Source of the DNA: DATJQF01 sp035505995
GTDB taxonomy: Bacteria > Bacteroidota > Bacteroidia > Bacteroidales > FEN-979
Assembly (NCBI GenBank): GCA_035505995.1
Contig: DATJQF010000162.1
Span: forward strand, 1 to 51,953
Direction of reading: 5' to 3'
DNA length: 51,953 bases
Position 1 is the first letter of the stretch; each line of letters opens with the position of its first letter. Positions 36,058 through 44,404 of the stretch are shown in pieces. Under the pieces are notes generated by a model. It was given only the letters and a program-made list of their open reading frames with translations, was not told the DNA's origin and did not search any database. A program made the position numbers and the translations under genes.

Positions 36058-37528
36058 ACAATACGGTTAAATGTTCCAGTCGTTTAGTCAGCTTGTTCGT
36101 CAACTGTGAGGCACGAAGCCTCCACATCCAGTTACGCTCCGTGGTTCCCGGGAAATTCATCCGGGCCTCGTTATCCAGGCCCAGCAGGTCCTGCATCGGA
36201 ACGATGGCGATCCTTGCGGTGGAGGCCCAGGCCAGTCGGATGAAATCCCAGTGGATCTCTTCTCCCGATACGTTCATGTAATCGAGCACATACTTCCGGT
36301 CTTTCTCTTTTGCATTGGAGAACCAGCCGGCAATGGTCTCGTTGTCGTGCGTGCCGGTGTACACCACGCAGTTCCGGGTGAAATTATGCGGGAGGAAATC
36401 ATTGGGTTCCCCGGAATCGAAGGCAAACTGCAGGATCTTCATCCCCGGAAGTTTGAACGAGTCCCTCAGGTCCTGCACATCGGGAGTGATCACGCCCAGG
36501 TCTTCCGCGATCACGGGGATATCGCCCAGTTCTTTCTGGATGGCGGTCAGGAGCTCTTTGCCCGGACAGTTGATCCATTCCCCCTTCACGGCGGTCTTTT
36601 CCCCGTAGGGCACCGACCAGTAGGCCGCCAGACCCCGGAAATGGTCGATCCGGATCATATCATACAGTTCCAGGTTGGCCTTGATCCGCCGGATCCACCA
36701 TTTATAGCCGTCCCTGGCCATCTGGCTCCAGTTGTACAGCGGATTTCCCCATAGCTGCCCGGTCTTGCTGAAATAATCGGGGGGGACCCCGCCTACCGCG
36801 ACCGGGTTCTTATCCTTGTCGAACTGGAAGTTTCCCGGGCCGGCCCAGGCATCCACGCTGTCGAGCGCCACATACAGGGGGATGTCGCCGATGATCTTTA
36901 TGTTGCGGCCATGCGCATAATCCTTCAGCGACTTCCATTGCCGGAAGAAGATATACTGGATGAATTTCTGGTATTCGATTTTTTCGTGCAGTTGGGCAAA
37001 CAGGGACTTGACCGCCTGTTCTTCCTTCAGCTTAAAAGGCTTTTCCCACTGGTACCAGGGCTGGAGGCCAAAATGCTCCTTCAGCGCCATGAACAGGGCA
37101 TAATCGAGGATCCAGGCTGAGTTCACGTCGAGAAATTGATAATACTGGTCCTTTTCCTGTTTGCCCGCTTTGGCGTGGAAGGCTTCGGAAGCTTTCTTCA
37201 GCACCGGGACCCGGCTTCGGATCACCTTACCGTAATCAATTTTCACGTCGTGCGATTCTTTTAACGGCTCGATATCCCCGCCCTCCAGCCAACCCTCCGA
37301 AACAAGGATCTCCGGGTCGATCAGCAGGGGATTGCCTGCATTCGCCGAGAAGCACTGGTAGGGGGAATCGGCAAACCCGGTGGGTCCGAGCGGCAGGATC
37401 TGCCAGTATTTCTGTTTGGCTTCCGCGAGAAAATCGATGAAGGCCCTGGCCTCTTTTCCCAGGGTCCCAATGCCATACCTGCCGGGAAGCGAAGTGGGAT
37501 GAAGCAAAATTCCGGAAGATCGTTCCAT
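36038..37528 (-). CDS. malQ: 4-alpha-glucanotransferase (amylomaltase)
   Basis: GH77, 496 aa, cytoplasmic, no signal. Seen: N-terminal SSGILLHPTSLPGRYGIGTLG, QILPLGPTGFADSPYQCFSA, PLYVALDSVDAW, nucleophile Asp in MIRIDHFRGLAAYW, acid Glu in PVIAEDLGVITPDV, and TGTHDNETIAGWF. It disproportionates maltodextrins, releasing glucose and longer chains for phosphorolysis. Co-transcribed with the GH13 and transporters; the end overlaps the susA-like start by 20 bp. Typical partner of the malQ/maltodextrin pathway. Confidence 0.97.
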   Translation of the reverse strand: MERSSGILLHPTSLPGRYGIGTLGKEARAFIDFLAEAKQKYWQILPLGPTGFADSPYQCFSANAGNPLLIDPEILVSEGWLEGGDIEPLKESHDVKIDYGKVIRSRVPVLKKASEAFHAKAGKQEKDQYYQFLDVNSAWILDYALFMALKEHFGLQPWYQWEKPFKLKEEQAVKSLFAQLHEKIEYQKFIQYIFFRQWKSLKDYAHGRNIKIIGDIPLYVALDSVDAWAGPGNFQFDKDKNPVAVGGVPPDYFSKTGQLWGNPLYNWSQMARDGYKWWIRRIKANLELYDMIRIDHFRGLAAYWSVPYGEKTAVKGEWINCPGKELLTAIQKELGDIPVIAEDLGVITPDVQDLRDSFKLPGMKILQFAFDSGEPNDFLPHNFTRNCVVYTGTHDNETIAGWFSNAKEKDRKYVLDYMNVSGEEIHWDFIRLAWASTARIAIVPMQDLLGLDNEARMNFPGTTERNWMWRLRASQLTNKLTKRLEHLTVLYERHGK

Positions 37529-37574
37529 AAGAGATTAAATGAGTGTCGCTTTATAGTTGACCGGGTCTGCGGCT

Positions 37575-38918
37575 TCAATGGCCTGCCGCAACCTGGCTGA
37601 TGTTTTCTTCAGATTCCGAATTGCGGTACCGGACGACCAGCAGGGTGGCCGCCGAGCCCAGGGCCATGCTGACTCCCCCGATGATCATCGCGTTCATGGG
37701 ATTGTTCCCGAAAAGATATTCCACCGCCTTGCCCAGAAACGCGGAAGCCAGGATCTGGGGAAACACGATAAAAAGGTTGAACATCCCCATCATCACGCCG
37801 ATTTTTTCGGCCGGCAGTGCCGGGGTAAGCATCGCATAGGGCATCGACAGGATGCTGGCCCAGGCGATGCCGATGCAGGTCATGGAAAACAGGAGACCGT
37901 ATTGTCCGGTCATGAAAGCAATGGAAAACAAACCCAGCCCACCCACTCCCAGGCAGACCGCATGCATGATCCGGGGGCCGGTTTTCCGCGTCAACCGGAG
38001 GAGGACAAACGAGAATCCGAAGCAGACGGCATTATACAGGGCGAAGCAGAACCCCGCCCAGGCGCCCGATGCTTCCATCTGCACCGTTCCTTCCTGCGCG
38101 TGGAAAATATGGGTGGCAATAGCGGGAGAGAAATAGACCCAGAGGCAGAACATGCCGACCCAGGTGAAGAACTGGACCGTTCCCAGCTCCCACATCCGGC
38201 GGGGCAGGTGCCCTACGACCCGGAAGATATCTTTCAGGCCGAACGACCAGTCGAATTTCCGGGCGCGCAACAGTTTCAGATCCTCCTCCTCGGGAGGGAT
38301 CTCCTTCGTGGTGAACACGGTCCAGAGCACCGCTCCGAGAAAAGCAGCAGCCCCGATATAGAACGACAGGGTGACGGCAAACGGGATATGTCCTTTGCCC
38401 GCCCCTTCGGAAGCGATCCCGAACCAGTGGATCATCATCCAGGGCAGTGCGGAAGCGATGGTGCCGCCCAGGCCGATGAACAGCGACTGGATGGCAAATC
38501 CCCTGGAGCTCTGTTCGGCAGGCAGGTTATCGGCCACCAGGGCCCGGAAGGGCTGCATGCTGGCATTGATGGTCCCGTCGAGCACCCAGAGCAGGCCGGC
38601 TGCCATCCAGATGGAGGCCGAGTTCGGCATCAGGATCAGGGCGATGGAGGCCAGGATGGCTCCGCCCAGGATAAAGGGACGTCGGCGTCCCAGCCGGGTC
38701 CAGGTCCGGTCGCTGGCCTGGCCGATCAAAGGCTGGATCAGCACCCCGGTCACCGGGGCTGCCAGCCAGAGCAGCGCGATATCCCCGGCACGGGCTCCCA
38801 GGTAAGAGTAGATCGCGCTCATGTTGGCCATTTGCAGGCCCCACCCGAACTGGATCCCGAGGAACCCGAAGCTCATATTCCAGATCTGCCAGAAGGAAAG
38901 CGCAGGTTTGTTCTTCAT
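37575..38918 (-). CDS. MFS sugar transporter, SLC45/GPH type (2)
   Basis: 447 aa, 12 TM segments. Seen: SFWQIWNMSFGFLGIQFGWG, IALLWLAAPVTGVLIQPLIGQ, SDRTWTRLGRRRPFI (MFS loop motif), ALVADNLPAEQSSRGFAIQ and SILSMPYAMLTPALPAEKIG. These match the MalT/SLC45 maltose-type permeases that begin leftward starch operons in Bacteroidota. It is only a distant paralogue of the carrier at 32802; together they suggest two sugars, for example maltose and glucose. First gene of the leftward operon, with a -7 box 31 bp upstream. Confidence 0.9.
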   Translation of the reverse strand: MKNKPALSFWQIWNMSFGFLGIQFGWGLQMANMSAIYSYLGARAGDIALLWLAAPVTGVLIQPLIGQASDRTWTRLGRRRPFILGGAILASIALILMPNSASIWMAAGLLWVLDGTINASMQPFRALVADNLPAEQSSRGFAIQSLFIGLGGTIASALPWMMIHWFGIASEGAGKGHIPFAVTLSFYIGAAAFLGAVLWTVFTTKEIPPEEEDLKLLRARKFDWSFGLKDIFRVVGHLPRRMWELGTVQFFTWVGMFCLWVYFSPAIATHIFHAQEGTVQMEASGAWAGFCFALYNAVCFGFSFVLLRLTRKTGPRIMHAVCLGVGGLGLFSIAFMTGQYGLLFSMTCIGIAWASILSMPYAMLTPALPAEKIGVMMGMFNLFIVFPQILASAFLGKAVEYLFGNNPMNAMIIGGVSMALGSAATLLVVRYRNSESEENISQVAAGH

Positions 38919-38948
38919 GTACGAGAATTCAATAAGTTACGGAAATGC

Positions 38949-38956
38949 CAAAATTA
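38949..38956 (-). promoter_or_regulatory. -7 box TAATTTTG for the leftward starch operon
   Basis: Minus-strand TAATTTTG, exact TAnnTTTG, about 31 bp before the ATG at 38918. Likely drives transporter, malQ, susA-like and following genes. Confidence 0.55.
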
Positions 38957-38967
38957 GGGAAAAAACT

Positions 38968-38975
38968 TAATTTTG
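38968..38975 (+). promoter_or_regulatory. -7 box TAATTTTG for the Pmp3 gene
   Basis: Plus-strand TAATTTTG, 35 bp before the ATG at 39011. Two divergent boxes, only 11 bp apart. It is followed by AGGGTAAACCTGA (38977-38989), a near copy of the motif at 51661-51674. Confidence 0.55.
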
Positions 38976-39010
38976 AAGGGTAAACCTGAGTCCGGATAAA
39001 CAACGATCGT

Positions 39011-39166
39011 ATGGGTATCTTACGGGCAATCCTGTGTATCATTTTCCCTCCGCTGGCAGTCATTGACCGGGGCTGCGGAGCCATCCTGCTGGTGTTCCTG
39101 CTCACCCTGTGCGGCTGGATCCCCGGGGTGATCGCGGCCATCCTTTTCAACACCCGCTCAAATTAA
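39011..39166 (+). CDS. Pmp3/YqaE (UPF0057) family membrane mini-protein
   Basis: A 51-residue two-helix membrane protein. Seen: MGILRAILCIIFPPLAVIDR, then a short GCGA turn, and a second helix LLVFLLTLCGWIPGVIAAIL. The PPLAV and the GWIPGxIxA signature are diagnostic of the YqaE/Pmp3 proteolipid family, which is induced by osmotic or membrane stress. It is divergent from the leftward starch operon and ends 9 bp inside the convergent otsB. Its place next to trehalose genes fits an osmotic-stress role (inference). Confidence 0.88.
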   Translation: MGILRAILCIIFPPLAVIDRGCGAILLVFLLTLCGWIPGVIAAILFNTRSN

Positions 39167-39916
39167 CTCCTGAAGGAAAAGTATAAACTGCTCCTGGTGA
39201 GCCAGCCGGAATCTCGCACGGGTGGGCTGAAGGCCTATCTTGACCGAGCAGGCAGTATCCGGGAGAGCCTTGAACAGGTCTTCATCCGTTACATCGTCCC
39301 CGGCTGCCAGGATAAAATCAAACGGTTCCGACTGAAGGAGATCCCGTGCAATTTTTCCTTTGCTGAATACAGCCGGCTTGATCTCCACGATCTTATGCCC
39401 TTCCTGCTTTTCCAGACCCGGGTATTTTTCCCGGACCTGTTGAAAAGCTTTCCGGATGACGGGCAGGATATATTTCTCGATCCCGTATCCCGCCGCCCGG
39501 TAATGATAGGCGATAGACGACTCCTTTTCCTCGATAAAGGAGCCCGGGTAGCGGGCTGTGAGTTCCCCGAATACTTCCCGGATGTTTGTTTCCCATTTTT
39601 TATCCACAGGCTTGCTTTCCTTCCACGGATGGTCCGGCTTCTTTAGCAGGTATCCGTGTTCGGCGACCATTCCCAGGTTCATGCCGTTGAATTGGGTGTC
39701 AAGGAATTTCCGGTCCCTGCCGCTGATAATATAAACAGTATTGGAGGGATCCCCGGCCAGGCGGTTCAGGATCCCCCGGACCGGGCGTCCCAGGATGCTT
39801 TCCCCGGGAAGATCGCTGAATGGAACCAGCGTCCCGTCATAGTCCAGGAACAGGATCCTCCGGGAAGCCTCCCGGTAAGAGGAAAGGATCAGTGACCGGT
39901 CCGGTTTGGCAGCCAT
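39158..39916 (-). CDS. otsB: Trehalose-6-phosphate phosphatase
   Basis: HAD-family phosphatase, 252 aa. Seen: motif I RRILFLDYDGTLVPF (DxDGT), motif II IISGRD, the cap segment LGMVAEHGYLL, the KxxE/VxxKG-like segment HKIVEIKPAVFSKGKIARDL, and motif III DFILAAGDDVTDEDLF. All metal and catalytic Asp residues are present. Converts trehalose-6-P to trehalose. Ends at the Pmp3 gene and follows the GH15 gene by 3 bp on the same strand, so it is co-transcribed with it; OtsA is divergent from that pair. Confidence 0.96.
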   Translation of the reverse strand: MAAKPDRSLILSSYREASRRILFLDYDGTLVPFSDLPGESILGRPVRGILNRLAGDPSNTVYIISGRDRKFLDTQFNGMNLGMVAEHGYLLKKPDHPWKESKPVDKKWETNIREVFGELTARYPGSFIEEKESSIAYHYRAAGYGIEKYILPVIRKAFQQVREKYPGLEKQEGHKIVEIKPAVFSKGKIARDLLQSEPFDFILAAGDDVTDEDLFKALPDTACSVKIGLQPTRARFRLAHQEQFILFLQELI

Positions 39917-39919
39917 TCT

Positions 39920-41674
39920 TTAATAGAAGAAAGGTTTGTCAATCCGTTTATAGATGCGGTAGACCGCGTTGATCAGACCGACGTGACTGTAAGTTTGAGG
40001 GAAATTCCCCCACTGTCCGCCTTCAAAATCCGCATCCTCGCTGAAAAGTCCCAGCGGGTTGGCATAGGAAACCAGCTGCTGGATCAGATCCTTTGCTTCT
40101 TCGATCCTCCCCGAACAGGCGAGCGCTTCGGCATACCAGAACGAGCAGACCAGGAAAGAAGTCCGGGGAATCCCCCGCTCATCATGCTTATACCGGAACA
40201 GGAGCCCGTCCGGGGTTTTCAGCTCCTCTTCCAGGGCTCTCAGGTGGATCTGGGCCTTCTCGGAATCAGGATCCAGGTAATGCATGGTGATCAGCTGGAG
40301 CTGACTGGCATCCAGTTCCCGGCTCCCGATGGCCTGCGTGTATACCTTCCGGTCAGGGTCATAGCACTGCTCAATGCGCGCCGACGCTTCCCCGGTCAGC
40401 ACCTGCGCCTTTTTCATCATCGCTTCATCCTGCAGCAGGGAGGCGATCTTAAATGCGGCCCGGCTGCCGGCCCAATGGAACATCAGGGTATAACAATGCA
40501 CCTGGAGGAGATGGCCGAACTCCCAGATCCCTGAATCGGGTTCATCGAGGGTGGCCGCGATCCGGTCGAGAAGCCACTTCACGAGGGTGATCGTGCGGGC
40601 CGGGTCATAATAATCGAGCCGCTTGTCGGCAAAGAGCGGGAGGAGGCTGATCAGCACCTGGCCATATACATCGTTCTGCACCTGGAGGATGGCGTCGTTG
40701 CCGATCCTGACCGGCTGGTTGTTCCGGTAACCCTGCAGATCGAGCACCCTGACCGGATCTACCTTTTCCCCGGCAATTTTATATAAAGGGTGGATTCTCT
40801 CTACCGACTGGAGGATAATGTTGTAAATGAAGTTGAAATATTTTTCGACCTCCTCAAAATGCCCGATGCTGTTGAATCCGTGCAGGGTATAGTAAGAATC
40901 CCTCATCCAGCAATACCGGTAGTCCCAGTTGCGTCCGCTGCCGTCGGCTTCCGGCAGGCTGGTGGTGCCCGATGCGATGATGCTCCCGGAATCCTCGAAC
41001 TGATGCAGCTTCAGTACCAACGCCGAGCGGATGATCTGCTCCTGAAAAAGATCGGGGATGGAGGTTGCCTTTATCCAGGACTGCCAGTAGGCCCGGGTCC
41101 GGTCCAGGAAATTCTCCGCGACACCCCGGATCGAATCTTCCAGGGCTTCTCCGTAAGTGAATACCAGGTAATGGGTATCGGTCAGGATCAATCCCTGATC
41201 GCCCAGGATATAGCTGACCGGGATATCCGTGGAAAGCCGTACCTGGGCGTCCAGGTTCAGGAAGCGGATATGATTGCTTCCCCGGACTGTCTGCGCCCGG
41301 ATGCGCCCGTAATCCCCTACCGGGTGGCACCGGATCCTGATCCGCGGGTTCCCGGAGATCCTCCGGATCTTCCGGATGAGCATCAGGGGCCTGAAATAAC
41401 GGTCATACTGGTAGAACCTCGGGGCAAAATCCGTGACGGAATAAATGCCTTCCTTGCTGTCGATTTCCGTGACGAGGATGTTGGTGTTTTTCAGGTAATG
41501 CTGGGAAGAAGTGAAGGCCCCTTCTGCCGGGAGGACGGAAAACTCCCCTCCTTTTTTTTCATCCAGGAGAGACCCGAAAATAAAACTGCTGTCGAACCGG
41601 GGAAGGCATAGCCACTTGATCCGGGTGGTCTGGTCGATATACCCTATATACGAGCAATTTCCAATGATTCCCAT
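39920..41674 (-). CDS. GH15 glucoamylase/trehalase-like enzyme
   Basis: About 584 aa. The frame extends to a TTG at 41710, but the ATG at 41674 (MGIIGNCSYIGYIDQTTRIK) is the family-typical start and lies 46 bp downstream of a TAAATTTG box. Seen: N-terminal CLPRFDSSFIFGSLLD; the GH15 barrel GRNWDYRYCWMRDSYYTLHG; GIWEFG, carrying the general acid Glu; and GLFSEDADFEGGQWGNFPQT, carrying the base. No signal peptide, so cytoplasmic. Known bacterial homologues act as glucoamylases or acid trehalases and commonly flank otsA/otsB. Substrate uncertain. Confidence 0.93.
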   Translation of the reverse strand: MGIIGNCSYIGYIDQTTRIKWLCLPRFDSSFIFGSLLDEKKGGEFSVLPAEGAFTSSQHYLKNTNILVTEIDSKEGIYSVTDFAPRFYQYDRYFRPLMLIRKIRRISGNPRIRIRCHPVGDYGRIRAQTVRGSNHIRFLNLDAQVRLSTDIPVSYILGDQGLILTDTHYLVFTYGEALEDSIRGVAENFLDRTRAYWQSWIKATSIPDLFQEQIIRSALVLKLHQFEDSGSIIASGTTSLPEADGSGRNWDYRYCWMRDSYYTLHGFNSIGHFEEVEKYFNFIYNIILQSVERIHPLYKIAGEKVDPVRVLDLQGYRNNQPVRIGNDAILQVQNDVYGQVLISLLPLFADKRLDYYDPARTITLVKWLLDRIAATLDEPDSGIWEFGHLLQVHCYTLMFHWAGSRAAFKIASLLQDEAMMKKAQVLTGEASARIEQCYDPDRKVYTQAIGSRELDASQLQLITMHYLDPDSEKAQIHLRALEEELKTPDGLLFRYKHDERGIPRTSFLVCSFWYAEALACSGRIEEAKDLIQQLVSYANPLGLFSEDADFEGGQWGNFPQTYSHVGLINAVYRIYKRIDKPFFY

Positions 41675-41719
41675 TGGATAAAGATGTCGTTGATCGTTCA
41701 CGGTTGGCAATTATATATT

Positions 41720-41727
41720 CAAATTTA
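41720..41727 (-). promoter_or_regulatory. -7 box TAAATTTG for the GH15-otsB pair
   Basis: Minus-strand TAAATTTG in the 111-bp divergent gap upstream of otsA. It favours the ATG at 41674 over the TTG at 41710. Confidence 0.5.
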
Positions 41728-41785
41728 CATCAATCTATGTGACATCGGGAAGAATTTATATTAATTTAGTCTATTTCCATTTCAA

Positions 41786-44011
41786 ATGAAGATCAACTAC
41801 ACATTGTTTTTCTCCATCATACTCGCCACCGGGATCGTGGCACTGGGGTTCACTTTTTTGCAGGTGGTAGCGGAAAGGAACCGCCTGCATGAGGAAGTCA
41901 TGAAGCGCTCCTCGCTGGTCTCGAAGGAATTTGCCTCGGAATGGCTGAAAGAACCGCAGGGGGAGAACCCTGGGAGGCTGGACACCCTTATGCAGATGCT
42001 TTCCAGAAAATACCGCCTGGCCGGTCTGGCCTGCTTCCACAACGTGGATCAACTGGTGTACTCCAACATGAGCCCGGACGAGGTGCTGGACCGGACAAGA
42101 AAAGATCTCCCGGCTTCGATCACTTCCGATTCTGTTTCCGGCCGGTTTTTTCATGCCGGAGGGAAAGATCTTTATCAGTTCATCCGCCCGGTCAGGGAAG
42201 GTGCCATCCCCAACCAGGCGGTCGTGGTTTACACGGAAACGGGGTATATCTGGGTATCCCTGCGGGATATCTGGATCCGGAATTTTTTACGCTGGATCTT
42301 CCAGGCTCTGCTGGTCTCCTTCATCACGGTTTGGATCGTACGCTGGAGTATTTTCACTCCCGTGAACCGGCTGGTAAACTGGATGAAATCGGTACGGGTC
42401 GGAAACGCGGACCCTCCCCAGCATAATTCTTCCTCCAAATTCCTGCAGCCCCTGCAAACAGAGGCCACCCGCCTGGCCACCGCGATCGTGGAAGCCCGGG
42501 CTACTGCGGAGGAGGAAGTCCGGCTCCGTGCCGACCGGGAATCCATCTGGACCCCGGCCCGCCTGAATGCCGAGGCAAAGCTGATCCTGAAGGAAAAAAA
42601 GCTGATCGTGGTATCCAACCGTGAGCCTTACCTGCATGTCCATGAAGGACGGGAGATCCGTTGCATCACCCCGGCCAGCGGGATGGTAACCGCCATGGAA
42701 CCGATCCTGAAAGCCTGCGGCGGACTCTGGATCGCCTCGGGCACGGGCGATGCCGACCGGGAAGTGGTGGATGCGCAGGACAGCATCAAGGTTCCGCCGG
42801 ATGACCCGAAATATACCCTGCGGAGAATCTGGCTCGGGAAGGAAGAAGAAGAGCATTTTTATTACGGCTTTTCGAATGAGGGACTGTGGCCTCTCTGCCA
42901 TGTAGCGCACACCCGGCCGGTCTTCCGCATGGAAGACTGGAACTATTACCAGGAGGTGAACCGCAAATACGCGGACTCGATCCTGGCGGAGATCCGGGAC
43001 GAAGAGCGGCCGTTCATCCTGGTGCAGGATTATCATTTCGCGTTGCTCCCCGCGATGATCAAGGAAGGTAAGCCGGACGCCCGGGTCTCCATATTCTGGC
43101 ACATCCCCTGGCCCAACCCGGAATCGTTCGGCATTTGCCCCTGGCAGAAGGAGATCCTGCTCGGGATGCTGGGAGCCGACCTGATCGGGTTCCATACGCA
43201 GTACCATTGCAATAATTTCCTTTCGACCGTGAACCGCACCCTGGAAGCGCGCGTGGCCTGGGAATCATTTTCCGTCATCATCGGCGAACATCGCACCCGG
43301 GTAAGTCCCTTCCCGATCAGCATTTCTTTCACGATGAAAGATTATTCCAGCCTTCCCGCCTATTCCCAGACGGTTCCCGGGCTGATGAAGAAGTATGGCC
43401 TGAACGCTTCCCTGATCGGGGTCGGGGTCGACCGGATCGATTACACCAAGGGGATCCTGGAGCGCTTTCATGCGGTGGAGCGTTTCTTTGAAAAATATCC
43501 TGCCTACCGTGAAAAATTCACGTTCGTTCAGATCGGCGCGCCCAGCCGGACCTTCATTAAAAATTACTCGGACCTGGTGGACGAGGTGGAAAAGGAAGCA
43601 GACCGGCTGAACCGGAAATTCCAGGTGCAGGGATGGAAGCCCATCCTGCTGCTGAATCAGCATCACAGCCATGAGGAGATCGAGCCGTTTTACAAAGCCG
43701 CCTCGCTCTGCATGGTCACCTCCCTGCATGACGGGATGAACCTGGTGGCAAAGGAATTCGTCGCTTCGCGGAGCAGCCGGGACGGCGTGTTGATCCTGAG
43801 CAGGTTCACCGGGGCCGCCCAGGAGCTGGAAGGATCGCTGATCATCAATCCCTATGACGTGGAGGAAATGGCGGATGCCATGAAGGGAGCCCTGGAAATG
43901 CCCGGGGAGGAACAGCGGATCCGCATGAACCAGATGCGTCAGACCATCCTCCGCCACAATGTTTATTCCTGGGCTGCCAGTATCCTGAAAGGCATGGAAG
44001 CAGTATCGTAG
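41786..44011 (+). CDS. otsA: Membrane sensor-trehalose-6-phosphate synthase fusion
   Basis: 741 aa; typical OtsA is about 470. Seen: TM1 (about residues 5-27); an extracytoplasmic stretch of about 140 residues (28-165); TM2 (about 172-192, RWIFQALLVSFITVWIV); a HAMP-like region (about 193-245, SIFTPVNRLVNWMKSVRVG); and a coiled stretch (ATAIVEARATAEEEVRLRAD). A complete GT20 domain then runs from about 272 (KKLIVVSNREPYLHV) with FHTQYHCNNFL, GVDRIDYTKGILERF (R550, K555) and SLHDGMNLVAKEFVASR. It makes trehalose-6-P from UDP-glucose and glucose-6-P. The N-terminal half is built like a histidine-kinase sensor. Orientation: enzyme in the cytoplasm, sensor outside. The ligand is unknown. Confidence 0.93.
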   Translation: MKINYTLFFSIILATGIVALGFTFLQVVAERNRLHEEVMKRSSLVSKEFASEWLKEPQGENPGRLDTLMQMLSRKYRLAGLACFHNVDQLVYSNMSPDEVLDRTRKDLPASITSDSVSGRFFHAGGKDLYQFIRPVREGAIPNQAVVVYTETGYIWVSLRDIWIRNFLRWIFQALLVSFITVWIVRWSIFTPVNRLVNWMKSVRVGNADPPQHNSSSKFLQPLQTEATRLATAIVEARATAEEEVRLRADRESIWTPARLNAEAKLILKEKKLIVVSNREPYLHVHEGREIRCITPASGMVTAMEPILKACGGLWIASGTGDADREVVDAQDSIKVPPDDPKYTLRRIWLGKEEEEHFYYGFSNEGLWPLCHVAHTRPVFRMEDWNYYQEVNRKYADSILAEIRDEERPFILVQDYHFALLPAMIKEGKPDARVSIFWHIPWPNPESFGICPWQKEILLGMLGADLIGFHTQYHCNNFLSTVNRTLEARVAWESFSVIIGEHRTRVSPFPISISFTMKDYSSLPAYSQTVPGLMKKYGLNASLIGVGVDRIDYTKGILERFHAVERFFEKYPAYREKFTFVQIGAPSRTFIKNYSDLVDEVEKEADRLNRKFQVQGWKPILLLNQHHSHEEIEPFYKAASLCMVTSLHDGMNLVAKEFVASRSSRDGVLILSRFTGAAQELEGSLIINPYDVEEMADAMKGALEMPGEEQRIRMNQMRQTILRHNVYSWAASILKGMEAVS

Positions 44012-44059
44012 ATCCCGGAAAAGGCTCTGACGGGGTTTGACTTCCTAACGAAGGTTCCT

Positions 44060-44280
44060 TTAGTCGATCATGATCTTTTTCGTCAGCTCGCGGCCACGGG
44101 TCCTGACACTGATGAAATACACCCCGGGAGCTACCCCGGGAAGATCGACGGCTATCTTTTCCGCGGGGATGAAAGTGTGCAAAAGAAGCAGCTTCCTGAA
44201 AAAGTCTGCGCTGGAATTTCTCCGGTAAGGAGGAGTGAACCGGAGATCAGGATGGAGTATAAAAATTTTTAAATGGTCTT
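44060..44280 (-). pseudogene. Remnant of a T9SS sorting domain
   Basis: An open stretch on the minus strand ends KIAVDLPGVAPGVYFISVRT then RGRELTKKIMID, a near-perfect T9SS type A C-terminus. Upstream, IFILHPDLRFTPPYRRNSSA looks like a decayed YPNPSSG segment. There is no signal peptide, no body and no plausible start. It lies in the 394-bp gap between otsA and a response-regulator gene; I see nothing else in that gap apart from A/T-rich sequence next to 44405. Read as a fragment left by deletion or decay of a secreted-protein gene. Confidence 0.55.
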
Positions 44281-44404
44281 CAACTTTGGATCGGTACCCG
44301 GTTGAATTAAATCGCAAAATAATGAATGTATATGAAATATTTTTTATAAATTCGTCTTCGATCCCGACTAAATTATATAATAAAAAAAGTGTATCCAGGC
44401 CCTC

